A DNA stretch of 64,000 bases from Clostridium sp. CS001 (GTDB lineage: Bacteria > Bacillota > Clostridia > Clostridiales > Clostridiaceae). Each line of letters starts with the position of its first letter. The stretch's first letter is position 1. The position numbers and the translations under genes were made by a program. Positions 43,946 through 52,880 of the stretch are shown in pieces. The DNA lies in the NCBI RefSeq assembly GCF_020443565.1, contig NZ_JAIZZN010000010.1, positions 1 to 64,000 of the forward strand. The letters run 5' to 3'. The notes beneath the pieces were generated by a model that had not been told where the DNA came from, searched no databases, and saw only the letters and a list, made by a program, of their open reading frames with translations.

Positions 43946-43973
43946 TTGTTATATCGTAATATTACGATATAAT
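43946..43973 (+). promoter_or_regulatory. Rhodanese-CDR promoter with perfect 24-bp palindrome
   Basis: The palindrome at 43949-43972 is TTATATCGTAAT followed by its exact complement. It fills the space between TTGTTA (43946-43951) and TATAAT (43968-43973), so a bound repressor would block polymerase. The half-site recurs at the arsR promoter (42908), making ArsR the likely binder. Confidence 0.75.
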
Positions 43974-44021
43974 GAAGAAATTTAAATTATAAAATATAAA
44001 TTTTAGAGGGAGAATATAAAT

Positions 44022-44345
44022 ATGCTTAATTCAAGATTTAAAAATGTAAATTCGGAAGAGGCTTATAACCTAATAAATGAAGATAAAAGATTTATTATTT
44101 TAGATGTGAGAACAAAAGAGGAATACGATGATGGTCACATCCCTGGAGCAAAGCTTGTTCCAGTACAGATTCTTCCTATGAAACTGGATGAACTCAGTGA
44201 ATTTAAAGATAAGCCAATACTTGTTTATTGCGCATCTGGTGGTAGAAGCCCAAGAGCTGTAGATGCATTAGTAAACGATGATTTTCAAAATATTTATCAC
44301 TTAAGTAGGGGATTATCATCTTGGAGACACAACTTAACTAAATAA
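44022..44345 (+). CDS. Rhodanese-like sulfurtransferase
   Basis: The 107-residue cytoplasmic single-domain rhodanese has LDVRTKEEYDDGHIPGAKLVPV and active-site loop VYCASGGRSPRA (Cys about 69). Closely related to the anchored rhodanese on the opposite strand, probably by duplication. It is the first gene of the operon with the fusion protein 47 nt downstream, under the palindrome-covered promoter. Confidence 0.9.
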   Translation: MLNSRFKNVNSEEAYNLINEDKRFIILDVRTKEEYDDGHIPGAKLVPVQILPMKLDELSEFKDKPILVYCASGGRSPRAVDALVNDDFQNIYHLSRGLSSWRHNLTK

Positions 44346-44392
44346 TGTGATTTTTGATTTAAAAAAATGAATAATTTTAAGGAGTGATTTTA

Positions 44393-46852
44393 ATGGGTAA
44401 AAAGGTGTTAATTGTAGGGGGAGTAGCTGGTGGTGCATCTGCAGCAGCAAGACTTAGAAGGCTGGATGAAAATGCAGAAATAATTATGTTTGAAAGGGAT
44501 GAGTACATTTCTTTTGCAAATTGTGGATTGCCTTATTATATTGGTGAAGTAATAAAAGAAAGAGATAAGCTTTTAGTTCAAACTCCTGAGAGTATGAAAG
44601 CTAGATTTAATATAGATGTAAGAAATAATAGTGAAGTTGTTGGAATCGATACTGATAAAAAAGTAATAACGGTTAAAAGTAAAGTAAAAGGTACTTATGA
44701 AGAAAGCTATGATTATTTGGTGCTATCACCAGGAGCAAGGGCTATAAAACCGAATATAGAAGGTATTAATAGCGATAAAATATTTACTCTAAGAAATATT
44801 CCAGATACAGATAGTATAAAAGCTTATGTGGATAAAAAAGGAACTAACAGTGCTGTTGTAATAGGTGGAGGCTATGTAGGAGTAGAAATGGCTGAAAACT
44901 TAAAAGAAAGAGGACTTAAGGTTACTTTAGTTGAAGCAGCACCACATTTACTGGCACCTTTTGACACGGATATTGTGTTAACTATAGAAAAAGAAATTTC
45001 AGATAATGGTGTGGATATAATTCTTAATGATGGGGTAAAAGCATTTAAGGATAATGGACCAAGTGTAGAAGTAATATTAAATAGTGGTACAAGAATATCT
45101 ACAGATTTAGTTATACTAGCTATAGGTGTAATTCCAGACACGGGATTTGCACAACAAGCTGGAATTAAAATAGGATCTAGAGGGCACATTTTGGTAAATG
45201 ATAAAATGGAGACTAGCGCAGAAGGAGTACTTGCTGTGGGAGATGCTATTGAAGTGGTAGACTTTATTAACAAATCAAACACTGCAATACCACTAGCGGG
45301 TCCTGCAAACAAACAAGGTAGAATCGCAGCGGATAATATAGCTGGTTTAAATACTACTTATAAAGGTACTCAAGGAACTTCAATTATTAAAGTATTCGGA
45401 TTAACTGCTGCAAGTACAGGTAATAATGAAAGAACACTAGCAAAAGCGAATATTCCTTATAAAGCTATATTTGTTCATCCTGTGTCACATGCTTCCTACT
45501 ATCCTGGTGCTCTTTCCATGACTTTAAAACTTATTTTTAATGAAGAAGGAAAGATACTAGGAGCTCAAAGCGTAGGCTATGATGGAGTTGATAAGAGAAT
45601 TGATGTTTTGGCAACAGTTATTAGACTAGGCGGAACTGTTACTGATTTAACCGAATTAGAACTTTCCTATGCACCACCTTTTTCATCTGCTAAAGATCCA
45701 GTAAACATGGCAGGATATGTAGCAGAGAATGTATTAGCAGGGAGAATGGATGTATTAACTACAGATCAGTTTATGGCATATGACAAGGAGAATACTACAA
45801 TACTAGATGTGCGCAGCGAAATAGAATTTGAGAATGGTCATATTGAAGGTGCTATAAATATTCCAGTAGACAGTCTACGCGCACGACTACCAGAGCTTGA
45901 TAAAAACAAAGAAATTCTTGAATATTGTCAAGTTGGGCTCAGAGGTTACGTAGCTGCAAGAATTTTAGAACAAAAGGGATTTAAGGTTAAAAACCTGACT
46001 GGTGGATATAAATCTGTAGTCTCTCAAGAGGTTAAACCTAAAAAAAAAGAGATAGTTAAAACTTTAGACCCGGATACTCAGGTTATAAAAGAAGAAATTA
46101 ACAAGAGTTCAGATAACTATGATAAAAGTCTCGATGCTTGTGGATTATGTTGTCCTGGACCGCTAATTCAAGTAAAAGCAAGTATTGATGGATTAAATGA
46201 TGGCCAAATACTCAAAGTTTCAGCTTCTGATCCTGGTTTTTATGAAGACATTAAATCTTGGTGTGATAAAACAAATAATGAATTAGTGGATTTAAGAAAA
46301 GATAAGGGTATGATTTATGCCTTTATAAAAAAAAACAGCAATAATAAAGTAAAAAAATCTTTCTCAGGTGATGTTGTTGATAAAGATAATAAAACTATAG
46401 TGGTATTTAGTGGAGACCTAGATAAAGCTATTGCAGCATTTATAATTGCCAATGGAGCTATGGCAATGGGCAAGAAGGTTACATTGTTCTTTACCTTCTG
46501 GGGACTAAATATACTTAGGAGACCTGAAAAAATATCTGTTAAAAAGGGTGTTATTGATTCTATGTTTGGGCTTATGATGCCAAGAGGAAGCAAGAAACTT
46601 AAGCTTTCTAACATGCACATGATGGGCATGGGTGGTAAGATGATTAGAATGGTAATGAAAAATAAGAATGTTAATTCTCTTGAAGAATTAATTAAAACAG
46701 CTATGGATAATGGAGTGAATATAGTTGCTTGTGCAATGTCCTTGGATGTTATGGGACTCAAAGCAGAAGAACTTATTGATGGAGTAAAAATTGGTGGAGT
46801 TGGATATTACTTAGGGGAAGCAGAAGATTCAAATGTAAATCTATTTATTTAG
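44393..46852 (+). CDS. CoA-disulfide reductase-rhodanese-TusA-DsrE fusion
   Basis: The 819-residue protein has four sulfur-handling modules. Residues 1-445: CoA-disulfide/persulfide reductase flavoprotein (LIVGGVAGGASAAARLRR; active Cys44 in FANCGLPYY; NAD motif VIGGGYVGVEMAE). About 452-545: rhodanese (LDVRSEIEFENGH; Cys512 in EYCQVGLRG). About 577-650: TusA/SirA domain with CGLCCPGPL (Cys587 in the CPxP motif). About 663-819: DsrE/DsrF-like domain (SGDLDKAIAAFIIANGAMAMG). Such enzymes reduce CoA-persulfide or polysulfide with NADH, and the extra modules relay sulfane sulfur. Start ATG 44393 follows AAGGAG. Confidence 0.9.
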   Translation: MGKKVLIVGGVAGGASAAARLRRLDENAEIIMFERDEYISFANCGLPYYIGEVIKERDKLLVQTPESMKARFNIDVRNNSEVVGIDTDKKVITVKSKVKGTYEESYDYLVLSPGARAIKPNIEGINSDKIFTLRNIPDTDSIKAYVDKKGTNSAVVIGGGYVGVEMAENLKERGLKVTLVEAAPHLLAPFDTDIVLTIEKEISDNGVDIILNDGVKAFKDNGPSVEVILNSGTRISTDLVILAIGVIPDTGFAQQAGIKIGSRGHILVNDKMETSAEGVLAVGDAIEVVDFINKSNTAIPLAGPANKQGRIAADNIAGLNTTYKGTQGTSIIKVFGLTAASTGNNERTLAKANIPYKAIFVHPVSHASYYPGALSMTLKLIFNEEGKILGAQSVGYDGVDKRIDVLATVIRLGGTVTDLTELELSYAPPFSSAKDPVNMAGYVAENVLAGRMDVLTTDQFMAYDKENTTILDVRSEIEFENGHIEGAINIPVDSLRARLPELDKNKEILEYCQVGLRGYVAARILEQKGFKVKNLTGGYKSVVSQEVKPKKKEIVKTLDPDTQVIKEEINKSSDNYDKSLDACGLCCPGPLIQVKASIDGLNDGQILKVSASDPGFYEDIKSWCDKTNNELVDLRKDKGMIYAFIKKNSNNKVKKSFSGDVVDKDNKTIVVFSGDLDKAIAAFIIANGAMAMGKKVTLFFTFWGLNILRRPEKISVKKGVIDSMFGLMMPRGSKKLKLSNMHMMGMGGKMIRMVMKNKNVNSLEELIKTAMDNGVNIVACAMSLDVMGLKAEELIDGVKIGGVGYYLGEAEDSNVNLFI

Positions 46853-47199
46853 TAAATGATATTATGAAAATAAAAGAACAAAAACCAAGGATTAAATTTT
46901 CTGAATTTAATCCTTGGTTTTTATGTTTTTTAATATAGCTTGGATTTGAATTAATAAATAACAGTAACATCAATTATGAAAAAATATTTAAATAGATATT
47001 ATTATGTGAGGGGGAGAGAATGCAATAGTACTGATGAACAAGTTTACTTAAGAAGGAAATATTTTTTGAACAATCAATATTTTAATTATATGAAAATATT
47101 GAAAATTACCACTTTTAGTATTATTATTGCAATTAATATAAAATTATATATAATAAAACAGAAAAGAAGTTTAATCGATTACATCAAGGGGGAAATAAA
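46853..47199. other. Non-coding interval
   Basis: Holds the terminator at 46881-46925 and the promoter region of the following permease. A frame from 46976 to 47233 is open, but it runs into the permease gene in another frame and has no ribosome binding site or protein-like composition. Confidence 0.5.
46881..46925 (+). terminator. Terminator of the sulfur operon
   Basis: Perfect 16-bp arms AAAACCAAGGATTAAA and TTTAATCCTTGGTTTT, then TTATGTTTTT. Confidence 0.9.
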
Positions 47200-48708
47200 A
47201 TGTCGTCTAATTCTAAAAGTACTAAAAAATTAACATTGATATCATTAATACTAATGATATTTACTTCCGTTTACGGTTTTAACAATATTCCAAGGTCTTT
47301 CTATAAAATGGGATACGCTGCGATTCCATGGTATATATTATCTGGAATTACGTTCTTCGTTCCATTTGCATTGATGATGGCAGAGTTTGGTGCGGCCTTC
47401 AAAGAAGAAAAGGGTGGAATTTATTCATGGATGGAAAAATCCATAGGACCTAAATTCGCTTTTCTAGGAACATTCATGTGGTACTCATCTTATGTAATTT
47501 GGATGGTTAACGTTGCATCTGGAATTTGGGTTCCAATATCAAATGCGATATTTGGATCAGATACAACTAAAACTTGGTCATTACTTGGATTATCAGGTCC
47601 TAAATTCTTAGGAGTACTAGGAATATGTTGGATAATTTTTGTAACATTCGTATCTACAAAAGGGTTAGATAAAATTAAGAAGGTAACTTCACTAGGTGGT
47701 ACTGCAGTTGCAGCACTAAACATAATAGTTTGGATTGGTGCTATAGCAGTATTAATTGGAAATCATGGTCACTTAGCTCAACCTATCGAAGGATTAAAAT
47801 CATTTACTCAATCACCGAATCCAGCATATGTTGGAAACATGATTTCTTCATTAGCTTTCGTAGTTTTCGCTATATTCGCTTATGGTGGAATTGAAGTTAT
47901 TGGTGGTTTAGTTGACCAAACAGAAAATGCAGAAAAGACATTTCCAAAGGGAGTGCTTATATCAGCTATTGTTATCTCAGTAGGATATTCAGCTGGAATA
48001 TTACTAGTTGGTATATTCACTAACTGGACAGAAGTAATGGCTATAAAAGGTGTTCACTTAGGTAACGCTAGTTATGTAGTAATGTCTAACCTCGGATATT
48101 CTTTAGGACATGCATATGGCGCTAGCGAAGCTACTGCAGTAGCAATGGGTCATGGGGTGGCTAGATTCGTTGGAGCTTCAATGTTCTTAGCATTATCAGG
48201 AGCATTCTTTACATTAATGTTCTCACCACTAAAACAGTTAATAGAAGGTACTCCAGCTAAATTATGGCCTGGAAAAATGGGAGAAATCAAAGATGGTATG
48301 CCATTAAACGCTATGTGGATTCAAGCTGCTGTAGTTTGCGCTATGATATTCTTAGTATCATTTGGTGGAGATTCAATGTCAAAGTTCTTTGATATATTAG
48401 TTGCAATGACTAACGTTGCGATGACGCTACCATACATGTTTATAGCGTTTGCATTCCCAGCATTTAAGAAGAATAAAGAAATTAACAAACCGTTTGAAGT
48501 ATTCAAGACTCATAATAGTGCAATAATATGGACAACAGTAGTTATGGTTACAGTAGGGTTTGCTAACTTCTTCTCAATTATACAACCAGCAATGGATGGA
48601 GATATGTTAACAACTATCTGGAGTATAGCTGGACCAATATTCTTTGCAGTTGTAGCTTGGGTAATGTACGCAAACTATGAAAAGAAAATGAAACTTGAAA
48701 AAAAATAA
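47200..48708 (+). CDS. Amino acid permease, glutamate/GABA antiporter (YjeM-like)
   Basis: The 502-residue APC-superfamily permease has 12 predicted membrane segments and opens with TLISLILMIFTSVYGFNNIPRSFYKMGYAAIPWY, characteristic of the YjeM/GadC group. GGIEVIGGLVDQTENAEKTFPKGV (about residues 228-251) is the conserved substrate-loop region. It probably exchanges glutamate, GABA or a related amino acid. Single gene in front of a GlnK/GlnL-like two-component system and gltS, which supports a glutamate-family substrate. Confidence 0.85.
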   Translation: MSSNSKSTKKLTLISLILMIFTSVYGFNNIPRSFYKMGYAAIPWYILSGITFFVPFALMMAEFGAAFKEEKGGIYSWMEKSIGPKFAFLGTFMWYSSYVIWMVNVASGIWVPISNAIFGSDTTKTWSLLGLSGPKFLGVLGICWIIFVTFVSTKGLDKIKKVTSLGGTAVAALNIIVWIGAIAVLIGNHGHLAQPIEGLKSFTQSPNPAYVGNMISSLAFVVFAIFAYGGIEVIGGLVDQTENAEKTFPKGVLISAIVISVGYSAGILLVGIFTNWTEVMAIKGVHLGNASYVVMSNLGYSLGHAYGASEATAVAMGHGVARFVGASMFLALSGAFFTLMFSPLKQLIEGTPAKLWPGKMGEIKDGMPLNAMWIQAAVVCAMIFLVSFGGDSMSKFFDILVAMTNVAMTLPYMFIAFAFPAFKKNKEINKPFEVFKTHNSAIIWTTVVMVTVGFANFFSIIQPAMDGDMLTTIWSIAGPIFFAVVAWVMYANYEKKMKLEKK

Positions 48709-48790
48709 TAGAATAATGTAACTACATTTAAAATGAAGCTATATACAATAGAACAATATTTGATATAATATATTAAATTAAGTAACATAG

Positions 48791-48829
48791 AAATACCCCT
48801 TCTGCTTAGTGCACAAGGGGTATTTTTTA
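48791..48829 (+). terminator. Terminator after the permease gene
   Basis: AAATACCCCTT and AAGGGGTATTT arms, then Ts. Confidence 0.85.
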
Positions 48830-48851
48830 CTAAATATTATTGGAGGAGTGT

Positions 48852-50090
48852 ATGTCACGTATAAAGAAATATATAGTAGTGTCATTAATTGTAGCACTAT
48901 TTGGTGAAATATATTTTTACCCGCTTGAAGTTCAACTTAAGTTTTCTGCAGGTGTAATTATTTTTAATATATCTATATTAGTAATGGAGGATATGTCAGA
49001 GATGGGTCTGGCTATTTTATGTGGAATAGCTGTATTTATAATAAGAAATATTTTTGGGATACTACTATTAGATCAGAGTATTTTACAAGCAATAATTTTT
49101 AACTTTCCTTCACTAATATATTATTCAATATATGGAATTCTACTTAAAGCCATTAAAGTTAAGCAATACAAGAATGGCATAATTAATACAATACTAATAT
49201 TAGCACTAACGGATTCCTTAAGTAATATAATTGAAGCTTTGATACGAAATAATATAAACTTACATATTATAAGGCTTATTATTGTAGTTGGGTTTATCCG
49301 AAGTTTTTTTGCTTATCTTGCATATCTAACTTATAATAAACAAAAATTATTTATTTTAAGTAGTGAACATCAAAAAAGATATACAGAGCTTAATTTGTTA
49401 ATTTCAAATATACATGCTGAAATGTTTTATTTAAAGAAGTCTATGAAAGATATTGAAAAGATAATGACTAAAAGTTATAGTTTATATGAAACTTATAAAG
49501 ATAATCAGCACTTGAGAGAAAAAACATTAGACATTGCTAGAGAGGTACATGAAATAAAAAAAGATCATTATAGAGTTTTAAAAGGATTTGAAGCAATTAT
49601 ATACAACTTTGAAAATGAGGATAAAATGACGCTTTCAAATATTTTTACTATTATTAAAGACAATACAAGTAGGTACATAAATGAAAGCAAAAAAGAAATA
49701 AAAATATCCTTTAATATTCAAGAGGATTTCACTATTAAATCTTATTATGGTATATTTGTTATGCTTAATAATTTAATTGTAAATAGTATAGATGACTGTG
49801 AAAGTAAGGGATACATAGATATAACTGAGAGAGAGGATACAGATAATATATATTTTGAAGTAACAGATACAGGAAATGGTATTGAGGAAGATGTTATTGA
49901 GTATATTTTTAATCCTGGATTTACTACAAAGTATGATGAGATAACGGGAAAATCATCTACAGGAATTGGGCTTTCTCATGTAAAAAATATTATTGAAGAC
50001 TTAGGTGGTAACGTAGAAGTGAATTCAAAGCCGGGGTTAGGTAGTAGATTTACGTTGAAAATACCTAGCAATTCACTAAGGGGAGGATAA
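48852..50090 (+). CDS. Sensor histidine kinase, GlnK-like
   Basis: The 412-residue kinase has an N-terminal membrane region of about five or six helices (about residues 1-165), a coiled linker, an H-box REVHEIKKDHYRV (about 240) and an HATPase domain with N box MLNNLIVNSIDDCE (about 300), DTGNGIEED and STGIGLSH. The architecture and a YcbB-domain response regulator 2 nt downstream match the Bacillus GlnK/GlnL glutamine-sensing system. Start ATG 48852 follows GGAGG. The expected target is the gltS gene that follows. Confidence 0.8.
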   Translation: MSRIKKYIVVSLIVALFGEIYFYPLEVQLKFSAGVIIFNISILVMEDMSEMGLAILCGIAVFIIRNIFGILLLDQSILQAIIFNFPSLIYYSIYGILLKAIKVKQYKNGIINTILILALTDSLSNIIEALIRNNINLHIIRLIIVVGFIRSFFAYLAYLTYNKQKLFILSSEHQKRYTELNLLISNIHAEMFYLKKSMKDIEKIMTKSYSLYETYKDNQHLREKTLDIAREVHEIKKDHYRVLKGFEAIIYNFENEDKMTLSNIFTIIKDNTSRYINESKKEIKISFNIQEDFTIKSYYGIFVMLNNLIVNSIDDCESKGYIDITEREDTDNIYFEVTDTGNGIEEDVIEYIFNPGFTTKYDEITGKSSTGIGLSHVKNIIEDLGGNVEVNSKPGLGSRFTLKIPSNSLRGG

Positions 50091-50092
50091 TT

Positions 50093-50974
50093 GTGGGGAA
50101 GAATTTTTTGATTATTGATGATGATGTTAATATTAGAAAGATGTTAGGAAATCTTATAAAGAAAAATGATTTTGGAAAAGTTATATGTGAACTTGATAGT
50201 GGAGAACATGCAACTCAAGAGATTATCTTCTATAACCCAGACATAGTACTTATAGATCTTTTACTGCCTGTATTGGATGGAATTGAAATAACTAAGATTG
50301 CTAAGGAACAGGGTTATAAAGGTAAGTTCATTATGATATCCCAAGTTGAAGAAGAATCCTTAGTATCAAAGGCATATGAGAATGGAATAGTTTTTTTTAT
50401 AAGTAAACCAATTAATAGCATAGAAACTATTAATGTTATAAAAGGAATATGTCATAATATTGAGTTAGAGGATTCTTTAGCACTTATAAAGAGTGCAATA
50501 TTAAACTTAAATAATGATAATGGTATAACAAAAGAGATATTTCCGGAGGCTAAGCTAGCTACCATTTTTGCTGATATAGGTATTGCAGGTGCTGTAGGTA
50601 GTAATGACTTAATAAAGGTAATAAATAAAATAATAGATATTAAAAAGAAAAATCCATATGCTACATATAAATTACAAGAAATATACGACGACATTGCACA
50701 AGAAGAAGAAAATGACACAAATATAAATTCAAATAAGAAGGCTTTAGAACAAAGAATTAGGAGAACTATTCAAAAGGCTTTGAAAACTGTAGCAGAAATA
50801 GGTTGTGATGACTATAGTAGTAGTATTTTTATGGAATATAGTACATTACTTTTTGACTTCAAGCAAGTAAGGCAAGAAATGCGACATATAAACAATGACT
50901 TAGAAGAACCTGGGAAAATAAACACAAAAAAATTTATCGAAAGTATTATCACAAAGTTAGGTACCCAAATATAA
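50093..50974 (+). CDS. Response regulator with YcbB domain, GlnL-like
   Basis: The 293-residue regulator has a receiver domain (1-120: FLIIDDDVNIRKM, phosphorylatable Asp in IVLIDLLLPVLDG near residue 54, Lys in ISKPI) and a C-terminal YcbB DNA-binding domain (about 150-290, with QRIRRTIQKALKTVAEIG). It starts with GTG behind AGGGGAGG. The partner kinase ends 2 nt before. Regulators of this type switch on glutamine/glutamate transport and glutaminase genes; gltS 145 nt downstream is the likely target. Confidence 0.85.
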   Translation: MGKNFLIIDDDVNIRKMLGNLIKKNDFGKVICELDSGEHATQEIIFYNPDIVLIDLLLPVLDGIEITKIAKEQGYKGKFIMISQVEEESLVSKAYENGIVFFISKPINSIETINVIKGICHNIELEDSLALIKSAILNLNNDNGITKEIFPEAKLATIFADIGIAGAVGSNDLIKVINKIIDIKKKNPYATYKLQEIYDDIAQEEENDTNINSNKKALEQRIRRTIQKALKTVAEIGCDDYSSSIFMEYSTLLFDFKQVRQEMRHINNDLEEPGKINTKKFIESIITKLGTQI

Positions 50975-51118
50975 GAGTTAAACTTCTAAATAAATACAAT
51001 TAATGTCTTAAATTTAAAGAAATTAACATTTAAGAATGATTTAGTAGTATTGAGTAGTTAATTGTAGGAACTCTTTATACTTATAATATTATATAAAAAT
51101 TATAAGGGGGAACTATAA

Positions 51119-52327
51119 ATGGTTTTAAAGTTAGATATGGTCCAAGCAGCAGCATTAGCAGTTATAGTATTATTTATAGGACAAAAGATTAAAAACAAGT
51201 TAGAATTCTTAGACAAGTATTGCATACCGGCACCAGTAATCGGAGGCTTGATTTTTGCCATCCTAAGTTTAGCACTAAAGCAGGGCAACATATTGACTTT
51301 TGACATGGATATAACCCTTCAAAAATTATTTATGACTGCGTTTTTTACAACGATAGGGTTTACAGCAAGCTTTAAATTATTGAAAAAGGGAGGAAAACAA
51401 GTTTTCATATTCTTAGGAATATCTATAACACTTGTAATTCTTCAGGATATTACAGGTGTAACACTTGCAAAGTTATTTGGATTAAACCCACTTATAGGAC
51501 TGTCTACTGCTTCGGTACCTATGGTAGGAGGACATGGAACTGCGGGTGCATTTGCTCCATTGTTTGAAAAAGCAGGTGCAGTTGGAGCAACTACAGTAGC
51601 AATGGCATCGGCCACCTATGGATTGATTATGGGTAGCATGATTGGTGGACCTATAGGGAAGAGATTAATTGAAAAAAATAATTTATTATGTCCGTTGAAA
51701 ACGATTAATTATACTGCAGATGCAGAGGTTGCAGTAACCAAACAAAAAACTGAAAAACATCTAATTCCTGATAATTTTATGAATGCCACAGCTCAGATTT
51801 TAGTAGCTATGGGCATGGGAACAATATTATCTTTTCTTTTAGAGAAAACAGGAATGACATTTCCGCCTTATTTAGGAGCTATGTTTGCAGCTGCAATCCT
51901 TAGAAATATGTCAGATTCCACAGGCAAATTTAAAATTTACGCAGATGAAATAGATATTATGGGAAATGTCTCATTATCCTTATTCTTATCTATGGCGTTA
52001 ATGGGATTAAAGCTGTGGCAATTAGCTGATTTAGCCTTACCGCTTATAGTAATGTTATTAGCGCAAACAGTTTTAATGGGGACATTTGCTTACTTTATAA
52101 CTTTTAATGTTATGGGAAAAGATTATGATGCAGCGGTAATGGCGGCTGGTAATTGCGGATTTGGTATGGGTGCTACACCAAATGCCATGGCAAATATGGA
52201 AGCTATGACAAAGAAGTACGGTATAGCTGAAAAGGCATTCTTTATCGTACCCTTGGTTGGAAGTTTATTTATAGATTTCTGTAATGCAGGGGTTATCACA
52301 GCATTTATGAATGTGTTTGGTAAATAA
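51119..52327 (+). CDS. gltS: Sodium/glutamate symporter
   Basis: The 402-residue GltS-family protein has two inverted repeats of about five helices: PAPVIGGLIFAILSLAL near residue 36, VPMVGGHGTAGAFAPLFEKAGA (about 132-153) and in the second half FGMGATPNAMANMEAMTKKYG (about 350-370), the re-entrant loop signatures. It imports glutamate with sodium. Strong AAGGGGG ribosome binding site. Context with GlnK/GlnL-like proteins and a YjeM-like permease supports glutamate. Confidence 0.9.
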   Translation: MVLKLDMVQAAALAVIVLFIGQKIKNKLEFLDKYCIPAPVIGGLIFAILSLALKQGNILTFDMDITLQKLFMTAFFTTIGFTASFKLLKKGGKQVFIFLGISITLVILQDITGVTLAKLFGLNPLIGLSTASVPMVGGHGTAGAFAPLFEKAGAVGATTVAMASATYGLIMGSMIGGPIGKRLIEKNNLLCPLKTINYTADAEVAVTKQKTEKHLIPDNFMNATAQILVAMGMGTILSFLLEKTGMTFPPYLGAMFAAAILRNMSDSTGKFKIYADEIDIMGNVSLSLFLSMALMGLKLWQLADLALPLIVMLLAQTVLMGTFAYFITFNVMGKDYDAAVMAAGNCGFGMGATPNAMANMEAMTKKYGIAEKAFFIVPLVGSLFIDFCNAGVITAFMNVFGK

Positions 52328-52423
52328 AGTTAGATATTTCTTTAGAATAGTATATTAATATATTATTAAGGGAACAAATATATAGGATTATTTATATAAA
52401 ATTTAACTTAAGGAGTGATTTTA

Positions 52424-52615
52424 ATGAAAGCTTACGTAGATAAAGATACTTGCATAGGATGTGGATTGTGCCCAGCTATATGTCCTGAAATCTTTCAAAT
52501 GGAAGATGACGGAAAAGCTGTAGCATCAGAAGAGGATGTGGCAGAAAATTTAATGGATAGTGCAAGGGATGCAGAGCAGCAGTGCCCTGTTGATGCAATT
52601 ACAATAGAAGAATAA
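52424..52615 (+). CDS. Ferredoxin, single [4Fe-4S]
   Basis: The 63-residue ferredoxin binds one [4Fe-4S] cluster through CIGCGLC..IC (about residues 11-20) and a distal CPVDAI (about Cys 54), typical of the small acidic Thermotoga/Clostridium type, with no second CxxCxxC. The 19 nt before and including its start (TTAAGGAGTGATTTTAATG) are identical to those of the CoA-disulfide-reductase fusion gene at 44377. Partner unknown. Confidence 0.9.
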   Translation: MKAYVDKDTCIGCGLCPAICPEIFQMEDDGKAVASEEDVAENLMDSARDAEQQCPVDAITIEE

Positions 52616-52666
52616 GAAAATGTTGTTTTTGCAAACAAATATAATATCAAAAGAATAAAGTAATAT

Positions 52667-52700
52667 AAAAAATAGCTAGAGATATCTTGCTATTTTTTTT
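52667..52700 (+). terminator. Terminator after the ferredoxin gene
   Basis: AAAAATAGC and GCTATTTTT arms followed by a T-run. Confidence 0.75.
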
Positions 52701-52765
52701 GTTATATAGGAAATGTATTGCTGAAGTTACTGTGGATAACATCTATATGCTATAGGTTGTCACTT

Positions 52766-52789
52766 TTGCCACTTGCCACGTGAGTGGCA
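52766..52789. promoter_or_regulatory. TTGCCAC repeat/dyad before the sigma-54 activator gene
   Basis: Tandem TTGCCAC (52766-52772 and 52773-52779) followed by the inverse GTGGCA (52784-52789) around GTGA. It lies about 95 nt before the activator gene and is likely a binding site for a regulator of that gene. Confidence 0.45.
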
Positions 52790-52880
52790 CTATTTATTGC
52801 AGCATCGCAAATGAGGATTTAACTTATGTCTTGATAAAAAAAACTTTGAACATTATAATTGGGTTAAAGGATGGTGGCAA

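Noticed and set aside
46315-46761. 148-codon minus-strand frame within the DsrE part of the fusion
   Set aside because: Antisense to a conserved domain; hydrophobic composition is the mirror of the coding strand.
46976-47233. 85-codon frame before the YjeM-like permease
   Set aside because: No ribosome binding site; it overlaps the permease start in another frame; low-complexity Lys/Ile/Tyr translation expected from AT-rich non-coding DNA.
52784-52800. GTGGCACTATTTATTGC as a sigma-54 promoter for the activator gene
   Set aside because: GG and GC are separated by 11 nt instead of the required 10.
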